Of a stretch of DNA of 64,000 nt, positions 33,788-47,600 are shown in pieces. The position numbers were made by a program, and so were the translations under genes. This stretch comes from Synanceia verrucosa (Eukaryota; Chordata; Actinopteri; Perciformes; Synanceiidae), in NCBI GenBank assembly GCA_029721515.1, contig CM056554.1, positions 24,491,488 to 24,555,487 of the forward strand, read 5' to 3'. Position 1 is the stretch's first letter; each line of letters starts with the position of its first letter. The notes beneath the pieces are model-generated. The model saw nothing but the letters and a program-made list of their open reading frames with translations. It was not told where the DNA came from and did no database searches.

Positions 33788-36700
33788 GGATGATTTACGC
33801 ATGGGAAAGCTGATTTACCTGTTTTCTTCAATTTAAAGAAAAATTTTCGACAAAATATTGCTTATTCTTGTTAGAATTGAGGAGAAACATCATGTTTCAA
33901 CACGATATAATGAGTTTTGGTTATGTTCTGTAGATTCAAAATGTATCTGTTTTCTGTGTCTTTTTGGGCTTTTCAACGCGAGAAAAGGCGTTTGGGGCAG
34001 TTTCAGCAAGATTTACGCATGGGAAAGCTGATTTACCTCTAGTCTTCCTTCAGAAGCATTTTTTTCCACAAAATATTGCTGATTCTTGTTAGAATTGAGT
34101 CGAAACATGATGTTTCTACACGATATAATGAGTTTTGGTTATGTTCTGTAGATCCACAATGTATCTGTTTTCTGTGTCTTTTTGGGCTTTTCAAGGCGAG
34201 AAAATGTGTTTGCGGCATTTTCAGGATGATTTAAGCATGGGAAAGCTGAATACCTGTGTTCTTCAATTTGAAGCAATTCTTCCACAAAATATTGCTTGTT
34301 CTTGTTAGAATTGAGGAGAAACATCATGTTTCAACACGATATAATGAGTTTTGGTTATGTTCTGTAGAGTGACAATGTATCTGTTTTCTGTGTCTTTTTG
34401 GGCTTTTCAGGGCGAGAAAAGGCGTTTGGGGCAGTTTCAGCATGATTTACGCATGGGAAAGCTGATTTACCTCTATTGTCCATTCAGAAACATTTTTTCT
34501 ACAAAATATTGCTGATTCTTGTTAGAATTGAGTCGAAACATGATGTTTCAACACGATATAATGAGTTTTGGTTATGTTCTGTAGATTCACAATGTATCTG
34601 TTTTCTGTGTCTTTCTGGGCTTTTCAAGGCGAGAAAAGGCGTTTGATGCATTATCAGGATGATTTACGCATGGGAAAGCTGATTTACATCCAGACTTCAT
34701 TCAGAAGCATTTTTTCCACAAAATATTGCTGATTCTTGTCAGAATTGAGTAGAAAATTCATGTTTCAACAGGATATAATGAGTTTTGGTTATGTTCTGTA
34801 GATTCACAATGTATCTGTTTTCTGTGTCTTTTTGGGCTTTTCAAGGCGAGAAAAGGCCTTTTGGGGCAGTTTCAGCATGATTTAAGCATGGGAAAGCTGA
34901 TTTACCTGTTTTCTTCAATTTGACGCAATTTTTCCACAAAATATTGCTTATTCTTGTTAAAATTGAGTCGAAACATCATGTTTCAACAGGATATAATGAG
35001 TTTTGGTTATGTTCTGTAGATTCACAATGTATCTGTTTTCTGTGTCTTTTTGGGCTTTTCAGGGCGAGAAAAGGCGTTTGAGGCATTATCAGGATGATTT
35101 ACGCATGGGAAAGTTGATTTACCTCCAGTCTTCATTCAGAAGCATTTTTTCCACAAAATATTGCTGATTCTTGTTAGAATTGAGTAGAAATTCATGTTTC
35201 AACAGCACATAATGAATTTTGGTTATGTTCTGTAGAGTGACAATGTATCTGGTTTCTGTGTCTTTTTGGGCTTTTCAGAGCGAGAAAAGGCGTTTGGCGC
35301 AGTTTCAGCATGATTTACGCATGGGAAAGCTGATTTACCTGTTTTCTTCAATTTGAAGCAATTTTTGCACTAAATATTGCTTATTCTTGTTAGAATTGAG
35401 TCGAAACATCAGGTTTCAACACGATATAATGACTTTTGGTTATGTTCTGTAGATTCACAATGTATCTGTTTTCTGTGTCTTTTTGGGCTTTTCAAGGCGA
35501 GAAAAGGCGTTTGGGGCAGTTTCAGCATCATTTAAGCATGGGAAAGCTGATTTACCTGTTTTCTTCATTCAGAAGCATTTTTTCCACAAAATATTGCTGG
35601 TTCTTGTTAGAATTGAGTAGAAAATTCATGGTTCAACACGATTTAATGAGTTTTGGTTATGTTCTGTAGAGTGACAATGTATCTGTTTTCTGTGTCTTTT
35701 TGGGCTTTTCAGAGCGAGAAAAGGCGTTTGGGGCAGTTTCAGCATGATTTAAGCAAGGGAAAGCTGATTTACCTCTATTGTCCATTCAGAAGCATTTTTT
35801 TTCCATAAAATATTGCTGATTCTTGGTAGAAATGAGTCGAAACATGATGTTTCAACACGATATAATGAGTTTTGGTTATGTTCTGTAGATTCAAAATATA
35901 TCTGTTTTCTCTGTCTTTCTGGGCTTTTCAAGGCGAGAAAAGGCGTTTGAGGCATTTATCAGGATGAGTTACGCATGGGAAAGCTGATTTACCTGTAGTC
36001 TTCTTTCAGAAGCATATTTTCCACAAAATATTGCTGATTCTTGTTAGAATTGAGTCGAAACATCATGTTTCAACACGATATAATGAATTTTGGTTTTGTT
36101 CTGTAGATTCACAATGTATCTGTTTTCTGTGTCTTTTTGGGCTTTTCAAGGCGAGAAAAGGCGTTTGGGGCAGTTTCAGCATGATTTACGCATGGGAAAG
36201 CTGATTTACCTCTAGTCTTCATTCAGAAGCATTTTTTCCACAAAATATTGCTGATTCTTGTGAGAACTGAGTCGAAACATGATGTTTCAACACGATATCA
36301 TGAGTTTTGGCTATGTACTGTAGATTCAAAATGTATCTGTTTTCTGTGTCTGTTTGGGCTTTTCAAGGCGAGAAAAGGCGTTTGGGGCAGTTTCAGCATC
36401 ATTTAAGCATGGGAAAGCTGATTTACCTCTAGTCTTCATTCAGAAGCATTTTTTCCACAAAATATTGCTGGTTCTTGTTAGAATTGAGTAGAAAATTCAT
36501 GGTTCAACACGATGTAATATATTTTGGTTATGTTCTGTAGAGTGACAATGTATCTGTTTTCTGTGTCTTTTTGGGCTTTTCAGAGCGAGAAAAGGCGTTT
36601 GGGGCAGTTTCAGCATGATTTAAGCAAGGGAAAGCTGATTTACCTGTTTTCCTCAATTTGAAGCATTTTTACCACAAAATATTGCTGATTCTTGTTAGAA

Positions 36701-39700
36701 TTGAGTCGAAACATGATGTTTCTACACGATATAATGAGTTTTGGTTATGTTCTGTAGATTCACAATATATCTTTCTTCTGTGTCTTTTTGGGCTTTTCAA
36801 GGCGAGAAAAGGTGTTTGCGGCATTTTCAGGATGATTTAAGCATGGGAAAGCTGAATACCTGTGTTCTTCAATTTGAAGCAATTCTTCCACAAAATATTG
36901 CTGATTCTTGTTAGAATTGAGTCGAAACATGATGTTTCAACAGGATATAATGAGTTTTGGTTATGTTCTGTAGATTCACAATGTATCTGTTTTCTGTGTC
37001 TTTTTGGGCTTTTCAGAGCGAGAAAAGGCGTTTGGGGCAGTTTCAGCATGATTTACGCATGGGAAAGCTGATTTACCTGTTTTCTTCAATTTGAAGCAAT
37101 TTTTCCACAAAATATTGCTTATTCTTGTTCGAATTGAGTCGAAACATGACGTATCAACAGGATATAATGAGTTTTGGTTATGTTCTGTAGATTCAAAATA
37201 TATCTGTTTTCTCTGTCTTTCTGGGCTTTTCAAGGCGAGAAAAGGCGTTTGATGCATTATCAGGATGATTTACGCATGGGAAAGCTGATTTACATCCAGA
37301 CTTCATTCAGAAGCATTTTTTCCACAAAATATTGCTGATTCTTGTCAGAATTGAGTAGAAAATTCATGTTTCAACAGGATATAATGAGTTTTGGTTATGT
37401 TCTGTAGATTCACAATGTATCTGTTTTCTGTGTCTTTTTGGGCTTTTCAAGGCGAGAAAAGGCGTTTGATGCATTATCAGGATGATTTACGCATGGGAAA
37501 GCTGATTTACCTCTGGACTTCATTCAGAAGCATTTTTTCCACAAAATATTGCTGATTCTTGTTAGAATTGAGTCGAAATATGTTTCAACACGATATTATG
37601 ACTTTTGGTTATGTTCTGTAGATTCACAATGTATCTGTTTTCTGTGTCTTTTTGGGCTTTTCAAGTCGAGAAAAGGCGTTTGGGGCAGTTTCAGCATGAT
37701 TTACGCATGGGAAAGCTGATTTACCTGTTTTCTTCAATTTGAAGCAATTTTTCCTCAAAATATTGCTGATTCTTGTTAGAATTGAGTCGAAACATGATGT
37801 TTCAACACGATATCATGAGTTTTGGCTATGTACTGTAGATTCAAAATGTATCTGTTTTCTGTGTCTTTTTGGGTTTTCAAGGCGAGAAAAGGCGTTTGGG
37901 GCATTTTCAGCATGATTTAAGCATGGGAAAGCTGATTTACCTCTAGTCTTCATTCAGAAGCATTTTTTCCACAAAATATTGCTGATTCTTGTTAGAATTG
38001 AGTCGAAACATCATGTTTCAACAGGATATAATGAGTTTTGGTTATGTTCTGTAGATACACAATGTATCTGTTTTCTGTATCTTGTTGGGCTTTTCAAGGC
38101 GAGAAAAGGCGTTTGGGGCAGTTTCAGCATGATTTACGCATGGGAAAGCTGATTTACCTGTTTTCTTCAATTTAACGCAATTTTTCCACAAAATATTGCT
38201 TATTCTTGTTAAAATTGAGTCGAAACATCATGTTTCAACAGGATATAATGAGTTTTGGTTATGTTCTGTAGATTCACAATGTATCTGTTTTCTGTGTCTT
38301 TTTGGGCTTTTCAGGGCGAGAAAAGGCGTTTGAGGCATTATCAGGATGATTTACGCATGGGAAAGTTGATTTACCTCCAGTCTTCATTCAGAAGCATTTT
38401 TTCCACAAAATATTGCTGATTCTTGTTAGAATTGAGTAGAAATTCATGTTTCAACAGCACATAATGAATTTTGGTTATGTTCTGTAGAGTGACAATGTAT
38501 CTGGTTTCTGTGTCTTTTTGGGCTTTTCAGAGCGAGAAAAGGCGTTTGGGGCAGTTTCAGCATGATTTACGCATGGGAAAGCTGATTTACCTGTTTTCTT
38601 CAATTTGACGCAATTTTTCCACAAAATATTGCTTATTCTTGTTAGAATTGAGTCGAAACATCAGGTTTCAACACGATATAATGACTTTTGGTTATGTTCT
38701 GTAGATTCACAATGTATCTGTTTTCTGTGTCTTTTTGGGCTTTTCAAGTCGAGAAAAGGCGTTTGGGGCAGTTTCGGGGTGATTTACTCATGGGAAAGCT
38801 GATTTACCTGTTTTCTTCAATTTGAAGCAATTTTTCCTCAAAATATTGCTGATTCTTGTTAGAATTGAGTCGAAACATGATGTTTCAACACGATATCATG
38901 AGTTTTGGCTATGTACTGTAGATTCAAAATGTATCTGTTTTCTGTGTCTTTTTGGGCTTTTCAGGACGAGAAAAGCCGTTTGGGGCAGTTTCAGCATGAT
39001 TTACGCATGGGAAAGCTGATTTACCTCTAGTCTTCATTCAGAAGCATTTTTTCCACAAAATATTGCTGATTCTTGTGAGAACTGAGTCGAAACATGAAGT
39101 TTCAACACGATATAATGAGTTTTGGTTATGTTCTGTAGATACACAATGTATCTGTTTTCTGTATCTTGTTGGGCTTTTCAAGGCGAGAAAAGGCGTTTGG
39201 GGCAGTTTCAGCATGATTTACGCATGGGAAAGCTGATTTACCTGTTTTCTTCAATTTAACGCAATTTTTCCACAAAATATTGCTTATTCTTGTTAAAATT
39301 GAGTCGAAACATCATGTTTCAACAGGATATAATGAGTTTTGGTTATGTTCTGTAGATTCACAATGTATCTGTTTTCTGTGTCTTTTTGGGCTTTTCAGGG
39401 CGAGAAAAGGCGTTTGAGGCATTATCAGGATGATTTACGCATGGGAAAGCTGATTTACCTGTTTTCTTCAATTTGAAGCAATTTTTCCACAAAATATTGC
39501 TTATTCTTGTTCGAATTGAGTCGAAACATGACGTATCAACAGGATATAATGAGTTTTGGTTATGTTCTGTAGATTCAAAATATATCTGTTTTCTCTGTCT
39601 TTCTGGGCTTTTCAAGGCGAGAAAAGGCGTTTGATGCATTATCAGGATGATTTACGCATGGGAAAGCTGATTTACATCCAGACTTCATTCAGAAGCATTT

Positions 39701-39770
39701 TTTCCACAAAATATTGCTGATTCTTGTCAGAATTGAGTCGAAATATCATGTTTCAACACGATATTATGAC

Positions 39771-41650
39771 TTTTGGTTATGTTCTGTAGATTCACAATGT
39801 ATCTGTTTTCTGTGTCTTTTTGGGCTTTTCAGAGCGAGAAAAGGTGTTTGCGGCATTTTCAGGATGATTTAAGCATGGGAAAGCTGAATACCTGTGTTCT
39901 TCAATTTGAAGCAATTCTTCCACAAAATATTGCTGATTCTTGTTAGAATTGAGTCGAAACATCATGTTTCAACACGATATAATGAATTTTGGTTTTGTTC
40001 TGTAGATTCACAATGTATCTGTTTTCTGTGTCTTTTTGGGCTTTTCAAGGCGAGAAAAGGCGTTTGGGGCAGTTTCGGGGTGATTTACGCATGGGAAAGC
40101 TGATTTAACTGTTTTCTTCAATTTGAAGCAATTTTTCCTCAAAATATTGCCGATTCTTGTTAGAATTGAGTCGAAACATGATGTTTCAACACGATATCAT
40201 GAGTTTTGGTTATGTTCTGTAGATTCACAATGTATTTGTTTTCTGTGTCTTTTTGGGCTTTTCAAGTCGAGAAAAGGCGTTTGGGGCAGTTTCGGGGTGA
40301 TTTACGCATGGGAAAGCTGATTTACCTGTTGTCTTCTTTCAGAAGCATTTTTTCTACAAAATATTGCTTATTCTTGTTAGATTTGAGTCGAAACATCATG
40401 TTTAAACACAATATAATGAGTTTTGGGTATGTTCTGTAGATTCACAATGTATCTGATTTCTGTCTTTTGGGGCTTTTCAGGGCGACAAAAGGCGTTTGGG
40501 GCATTTTCAGGATGATTTACGCATGGGAAAGCTGATTTACCTCCATTGTACATACAGAAGCATTTTTACCACAAAATATTGCTTCTTCCTGTTCGATTTG
40601 AGTAGAAACATCATGTTTCAACAGGATATAATGAGTTTTGGTTATGTTCTGTAGATTCACAATGTATCTGTTTTCTGTGTCTTTTTGGGCTTTTCAGAGC
40701 GAGAAAAGGCGTTTGGGGCAGTTTCAGCATGATTTAAGCAAGGGAAAGCTGATTTACCTCTAGTCTTCATTCAGAAGCATTTTTTCCACAAAATATTGCT
40801 GATTCTTGTTAGAATTGAGTCGAAATATCATGTTTCAACACGATATTATGACTTTTGGTTATGTTCTGTAGATTCACAATGTATCTGTTTTCTGTGTCTT
40901 TTTGGGCTTTTCAAGTCGAGAAAAGGCGTTTGGGGCAGTTTCGGGGTGATTTACGCATGGGAAAGCTGATTTACCTGTAGTCTTCTTTCAGAAGCATTTT
41001 TTTCCACAAAATATTGCTGATTCTTGTTAGAATTGAGTCGAAACATGATGTTTCAACAGGATATAATGAGTTTTGGTTATGTTCTGTAGATTCACAATGT
41101 ATCTGTTTTCTGTGTCTTTTTGGGCTTTTCAGAGCGAGAAAAGGTGTTTGCGGCATTTTCAGGATGATTTAAGCATGGGAAAGCTGAATACCTGTGTTCT
41201 TCAATTTGAAGCAATTCTTCCACAAAATATTGCTGATTCTTGTTAGAATTGAGTCGAAACATCATGTTTCAACACGATATAATGAATTTTGGTTTTGTTC
41301 TGTAGATTCACAATGTATCTGTTTTCTGTGTCTTTTTGGGCTTTTCAAGGCGAGAAAAGGCGTTTGGGGCAGTTTCAGCATGATTTACGCATGGGAAAGC
41401 TGATTTACCTGTTTTCTTCAATTTGAAGCAATTTTTCCTCAAAATATTGCCGATTCTTGTTAGAATTGAGTCGAAACATGATGTTTCAACACGATATCAT
41501 GAGTTTTGGTTATGTTCTGTAGATTCACAATGTATTTGTTTTCTGTGTCTTTTTGGGCTTTTCAAGTCGAGAAAAGGCGTTTGGGGCAGTTTCGGGGTGA
41601 TTTACGCATGGGAAAGCTGATTTACCTGTTGTCTTCTTTCAGAAGCATTT
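39771..41650 (+). repeat. Six-monomer higher-order duplication (period 1300 bp)
   Basis: About 39771-40350 recurs at about 41071-41650, exactly 1300 bp away (six monomers), with shared rare variants (AAGGTGTTTGCGGC, GCTGAATACCTGTGTTC, TCCTCAAAATATTGCCG). The marker GCTGAATACCTGTGTTC also occurs at about 34244 and 36853. Confidence 0.8.
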
Positions 41651-44600
41651 TTTTCCACAAAATATTGCTGATTCTTGTTAGAATTGAGTCGAAACATGAT
41701 GTTTCAACAGGATATAATGAGTTTTGGTTATGTTCTGTAGATTCACAATGTATCTGTTTTCTGTGTCTTTTTGGGCTTTTCAAGACGAGAAAAGGCGTTT
41801 GGGGCATTTTCAGGATGATTTAAGCAAGGGAAAGCTGATTTACCTCTATTGTCCATTTAGAAGCATTTTTTCCATAAAATATTGCTGATTCTTGGTAGAA
41901 TTGAGTAGAAAATTCATGTTTCAACAGGATATAATGAGTTTTGGTTATGTTCTGTAGATTCACAATGTATCTGTTTTCTGTGTCTTTTTGGGCTTTTCAG
42001 AGCGAGAAAAGGCGTTTGGGGCAGTTTCAGCATGATTTACGCATGGGAAAGCTGATTTACATCCAGACTTCATTCAGAAGCATTTTTTCCACAAAATATT
42101 GCTGATTCTTGTCAGAATTGAGTAGAAAATTCATGTTTCAACAGGATATAATGAGTTTTGGTTATGTTCTGTAGATTCACAATGTATCTGTTTTCTGTGT
42201 CTTTTTGGGCTTTTCAAGGCGAGAAAAGGCGTTTGGGGCAGTTTCAGCATGATTTACGCATGGGAAAGCTGATTTACCTGTTTTCTTCAATTTGACGCAA
42301 TTTTTCCACAAAATATTGCTTATTCTTGTTAAAATTGAGTCGAAACATCATGTTTCAACAGGATATAATGAGTTTTGGTTATGTTCTGTAGATTCACAAT
42401 GTATCTGTTTTCTGTGTCTGTTTGGGCTTTTCAAGGCGAGAAAAGGCGTTTGGGGCAGTTTCAGCATGATTTAAGCAAGGGAAAGCTGATTTACCTCTAG
42501 TCTTCATTCAGAAGCAATTTTTCCACAAAATATTGCTTATTCTTGTTCGAATTGAGTCGAAACATGACGTATCAACAGGATATAATGAGTTTTGGTTATG
42601 TTCTGTAGATTCAAAATATATCTGTTTTCTCTGTCTTTCTGGGCTTTTCAAGGCGAGAAAAGGCGTTTGATGCATTATCAGGATGATTTACGCATGGGAA
42701 AGTTGATTTACCTCCAGTCTTCATTCAGAAGCATTTTTTCCACAAAATATTGCTGATTCTTGTTAGAATTGAGTAGAAATTCATGTTTCAACAGCACATA
42801 ATGAATTTTGGTTATGTTCTGTAGAGTGACAATGTATCTGGTTTCTGTGTCTTTTTGGGCTTTTCAGAGCGAGAAAAGGCGTTTGGGGCAGTTTCAGCAT
42901 GATTTACGCATGGGAAAGCTGATTTACCTGTTTTCTTCAATTTGAAGCAATTTTTGCACTAAATATTGCTTATTCTTGTTAGAATTGAGTCGAAACATCA
43001 GGTTTCAACACGATATAATGAGTTTTGGTTATGTTCTGTAGATTCACAATGTATCTGTTTTCTGTGTCTTTTTGGGCTTTTCAAGGCGAGAAAAGGCGTT
43101 TGGGGCAGTTTCAGCATGATTTAAGCATGGGAAAGCTGATTTACCTCTAGTCTTCATTCAGAAGCATTTTTTCCACAAAATATTGCTGATTCTTGTTAGA
43201 ATTGAGTCGAAATATCATGTTTCAACACGATATTATGACTTTTGGTTATGTTCTGTAGATTCACAATGTATCTGTTTTCTGTGTCTTTTTGGGCTTTTCA
43301 AGGCGAGAAAAGGCGTTTGGGGCAGTTTCAGCATGATTTAAGCATGGGAAAGCTGATTTACCTGTTTTCTTCAATTTGAAGCAATTTTTCCACAAAATAT
43401 TGCTTATTCTTGTTAGAATTGAGTCGAAACATGACGTATCAACAGGATATAATGAGTTTTGGTTATGTTCTGTAGATTCAAAATATATCTGTTTTCTCTG
43501 TCTTTCTGGGCTTTTCAAGGCGAGAAAAGGCGTTTGATGCATTATCAGGATGATTTACGCATGGGAAAGCTGATTTACCTCCAGTCTTCATTCAGAAGCA
43601 TTTTTTCCACAAAATATTGCTGATTCTTGTTAGAATTGAGTAGAAAATTCATGTTTCAACACGATATAATGAGTTTTGGTTATGTTCTGTAGATTCACAA
43701 TGTATCTGTTTTCTGTGTCTTTTTGGGCTTTTCGAGGCGAGAAAAGGCGTTTGGGGCAGTTTCAGCATGATTTAAGCATGGGAAAGCTGATTTACCTATA
43801 GTCTTCATTCAAAAGCATTTTTTCCAGAAAATATTGCTTGTTCTTGTTAGAATTGAGTCGAAACATGATGTTTCAACACTATATAATGAGTTTTGGTTAT
43901 GTTCTGTAGATTCACAATGTATCTGTTTTCTGTGTCTTTTTGGGCTTTTCAAGTCGAGAAAAGGCGTTTGGGGCAGTTTCGGGGTGATTTACGCATGGGA
44001 AAGCTGATTTACCTGTTTTCTTCAATTTGAAGCAATTTTTCCACAAAATATTGCTGATTCTTGTTAGAACTGAGTCGAAACATGATGTTTCAACACGATA
44101 TAATGAGTTTTGGTTATGTTCTGTAGATTCACAATGTATCTGTTTTCTGTGTCTTTTTGGGCTTTTCAAGGCGAGAAAAGGCGTTTGGGGCAGTTTCAGC
44201 ATGATTTAAGCATGGGAAAGCTGATTTACCTCTAGTCTTCATTCAGAAGCATTTTTTCCACAAAATATTGCTGATTCTTGTTAGAATTGAGTCGAAACAT
44301 GATGTTTCAACAGGATATAATGAGTTTTGGTTATGTTCTGTAGATACACAATGTATCTGTTTTCTGTATCTTGTTGGGCTTTTCAAGGCGAGAAAAGGCG
44401 TTTGGGGCAGTTTCAGCATGATGTACGCATGGGAAAGCTGATTTATCTGTTTTCTTCAATTTGACGCAATTTTTCCACAAAATATTGCTTATTCTTGTTA
44501 GAATTGAGTCGAAACATCATGTTTCAACAGGATATAATGAGTTTTGGTTATGTTCTGTAGATTCACAATGTATCTGTTTTCTGTGTCTTTTTGGGCTTTT

Positions 44601-47600
44601 CAGGGCGAGAAAAGGCGTTTGAGGCATTATCAGGATGATTTACGCATGGGAAAGTTGATTTACCTCCAGTCTTCATTCAGAAGCATTTTTTCCACAAAAT
44701 ATTGCTGATTCTTGTTAGAATTGAGTAGAAATTCATGTTTCAACAGCACATAATGAATTTTGGTTATGTTCTGTAGAGTGACAATGTATCTGGTTTCTGT
44801 GTCTTTTTGGGCTTTTCAGAGCGAGAAAAGGCGTTTGGGGCAGTTTCAGCATGATTTACGCATGGGAAAGCTGATTTACCTGTTTTCTTCATTAAGAAGC
44901 AATTTTTCCACAAAATATTGCTTATTCTTGTTAGAATTGAGTCGAAACATGATGTTTCAACACGATATAATGAGTTTTGGTTATGTTCTGTAGATTCAAA
45001 ATATATCTGTTTTCTCTGTCTTTCTGGGCTTTTCAAGGCGAGAAAAGGCGTTTGATGCATTATCAGGATGATTTACGCATGGGAAAGCTGATTTACCTCC
45101 AGACTTCATTCAGAAGCATTTTTTCCACAAAATATTGCTGATTCTTGTTAGAATTGAGTAGAAAATTCATGTTTCAACACGATTTATTGAGTTTTGGTTA
45201 TGTTCTGTAGAGTGACAATGTATCTGTTTTCTGTGTCTTTTTGGGCTTTTCAGAGCGAGAAAAGGCGTTTGGGGCAGTTTCAGCATGATTTACGCATGGG
45301 AAAGCTGATTTACCTCTAGTCTTCATTCAGAAGCATTTTTTCCACAAAATATTGCTGATTCTTGTTAGAATTGAGTCGAAATATCATGTTTCAACACGAT
45401 ATAATGAGTTTTGGTTATGTTCTGTAGATTCACAATGTATCTGTTTTCTGTGTCTTTTTAGGCTTTTCAAGGCGAGAAAAGGCGTTTGGGGCAGTTTCAG
45501 CATGATTTAAGCATGGGAAAGCTGATTTACCTATAGTCTTCATTCAAAAGCATTTTTTCCAGAAAATATTGCTTATTCTTGTTAGAATTGAGTCGGAACA
45601 TGATGTTTCAACACATTATAATGAGTTTTGGTTATGTTCTGTAGATTCACAATGTATCTGTTTTCTGTGTCTTTTTGGGCTTTTCAAGGCGAGAAAAGGC
45701 GTTTGGGGCAGTTTCAGCATGATTTAAGCATGGGAAAGCTGATTTACCTATAGTCTTCATTCAAAAGCATTTTTTCCAGAAAATATTGCTTATTCTTGTT
45801 AGAATTGAGTCGGAACATGATGTTTCAACACATTATAATGAGTTTTTGTTATGTTCTGTAGATTCACAATGTATCTGTTTTCTGTGTCTTTTTGGGCTTT
45901 TCAAGGCGAGAAAAGGCGTTTGGGGCAGTTTCAGCATGATTTACGCATGGGAAAGCTGATTTACCTCTAGTCTTCATTCAGAAGCATTTTTTCCACAAAA
46001 TATTGCTTGTTCTTGTTAGAATTGAGTCGAAACATGATGTTTCAACACGATATAATGAGTTTTGGTTATGTTCTGTAGATTCACAATGTATCTGTTTTCT
46101 GTGTCTTTTTGGGCTTTTCAAGGCGAGAAAAGGCGTTTGGGGCAGTTTCAGCATGATTTACGCATGGGAAAGCTGATTTACCTGTTTTCTTCAATTTGAA
46201 GCAATTTTTCCACAAAATATTGCTTATTCTTGTTAGAATTGAGTCGAAACATGATGTTTCAACACGATATAATGAGTTTTGGTTATGTTCTGTAGAGTGA
46301 CAATGTATCTGTTTTCTGTGTCTTTTTGGGCTTTTCAAGGCGAGAGAAGGCGTTTGAGGCATTATCAGGATGATTTACGCATGGGAAAGCTGATTTACCT
46401 CCAGTCTTCATTCAGAAGCATTTTTTCCACAAAATATTGCTGATTCTTGTTAGAATTGAGTAGAAAATTCATGTTTCAACACGATTTATTGAGTTTTGGT
46501 TATGTTCTGTAGAGTGACAATGTATCTGTTTTCTGTGTCTTTTTGGGCTTTTCAGAGCGAGAAAAGGCGTTTGGGGCAGTTTCAGCATGATTTACGCATG
46601 GGAAAGCTGATTTACCTCTAGTCTTCATTCAGAAGCATTTTTTCCACAAAATATTGCTTGTTCTTGTTAGAACTGAGTCGAAACATGATGTTTCAACACG
46701 ATATAATTAGTTTTGGTTATGTTCTGTAGATTCACAATGTATTTGTTTTCTGTGTCTTTTTGGGCTTTTCAGAGCGAGAAAAGGCGTTTGGGGCAGTTTC
46801 AGCATGATTTACGCATGGGAAAGCTGATTTACCTGTTTTCTTCAATTTGAAGCAATTTTTCCACAAAATATTGCTTATTCTTGTTAGAATTGAGTCGAAA
46901 CATGATGTTTCAACAGGATATAATGAGTTTTGGTTATGTTCTGTAGATTCACAATGTATCTGTTTTCTGTGTCTTTTTGGGCTTTTCAAGGCGAGAAAAG
47001 GCGTTTGGGGCAGTTTCAGCATGATTTACGCATGGGAAAGCTGATTTACATCCAGACTTCATTCAGAAGCATTTTTTCCACAAAATATTGCTGATTCTTG
47101 TTAGAATTGAGTAGAAAATTCATGTTTCAACACGATATAATGAGTTTTGGTTATGTTCTGTAGATTCACAATGTATCTGTTTTCTGTGTCTTTTTGGGCT
47201 TTTCAAGGCGAGAAAAGGCGTTTGGGGCAGTTTCAGCATGATTTACGCATGGGAAAGCTGATTTACCTGTAGTCTTCTTTCAGAAGCATTTTTTTCCACA
47301 AAATATTGCTGATTCTTGTTAGAATTGAGTCGAAACATGATGTTTCAACAGGATATAATGAGTTTTGGTTATGTTCTGTAGATTCAAAATATATCTGTTT
47401 TCTCTGTCTTTCTGGGCTTTTCAAGGCGAGAAAAGGCGTTTGATGCATTATCAGGATGATTTACGCATGGGAAAGCTGATTTACCTCCAGTCTTCATTCA
47501 GAAGCATTTTTTCCACAAAATATTGCTGATTCTTGTTAGAATTGAGTAGAAATTCATGTTTCAACAGCACATAATGAATTTTGGTTATGTTCTGTAGAGT

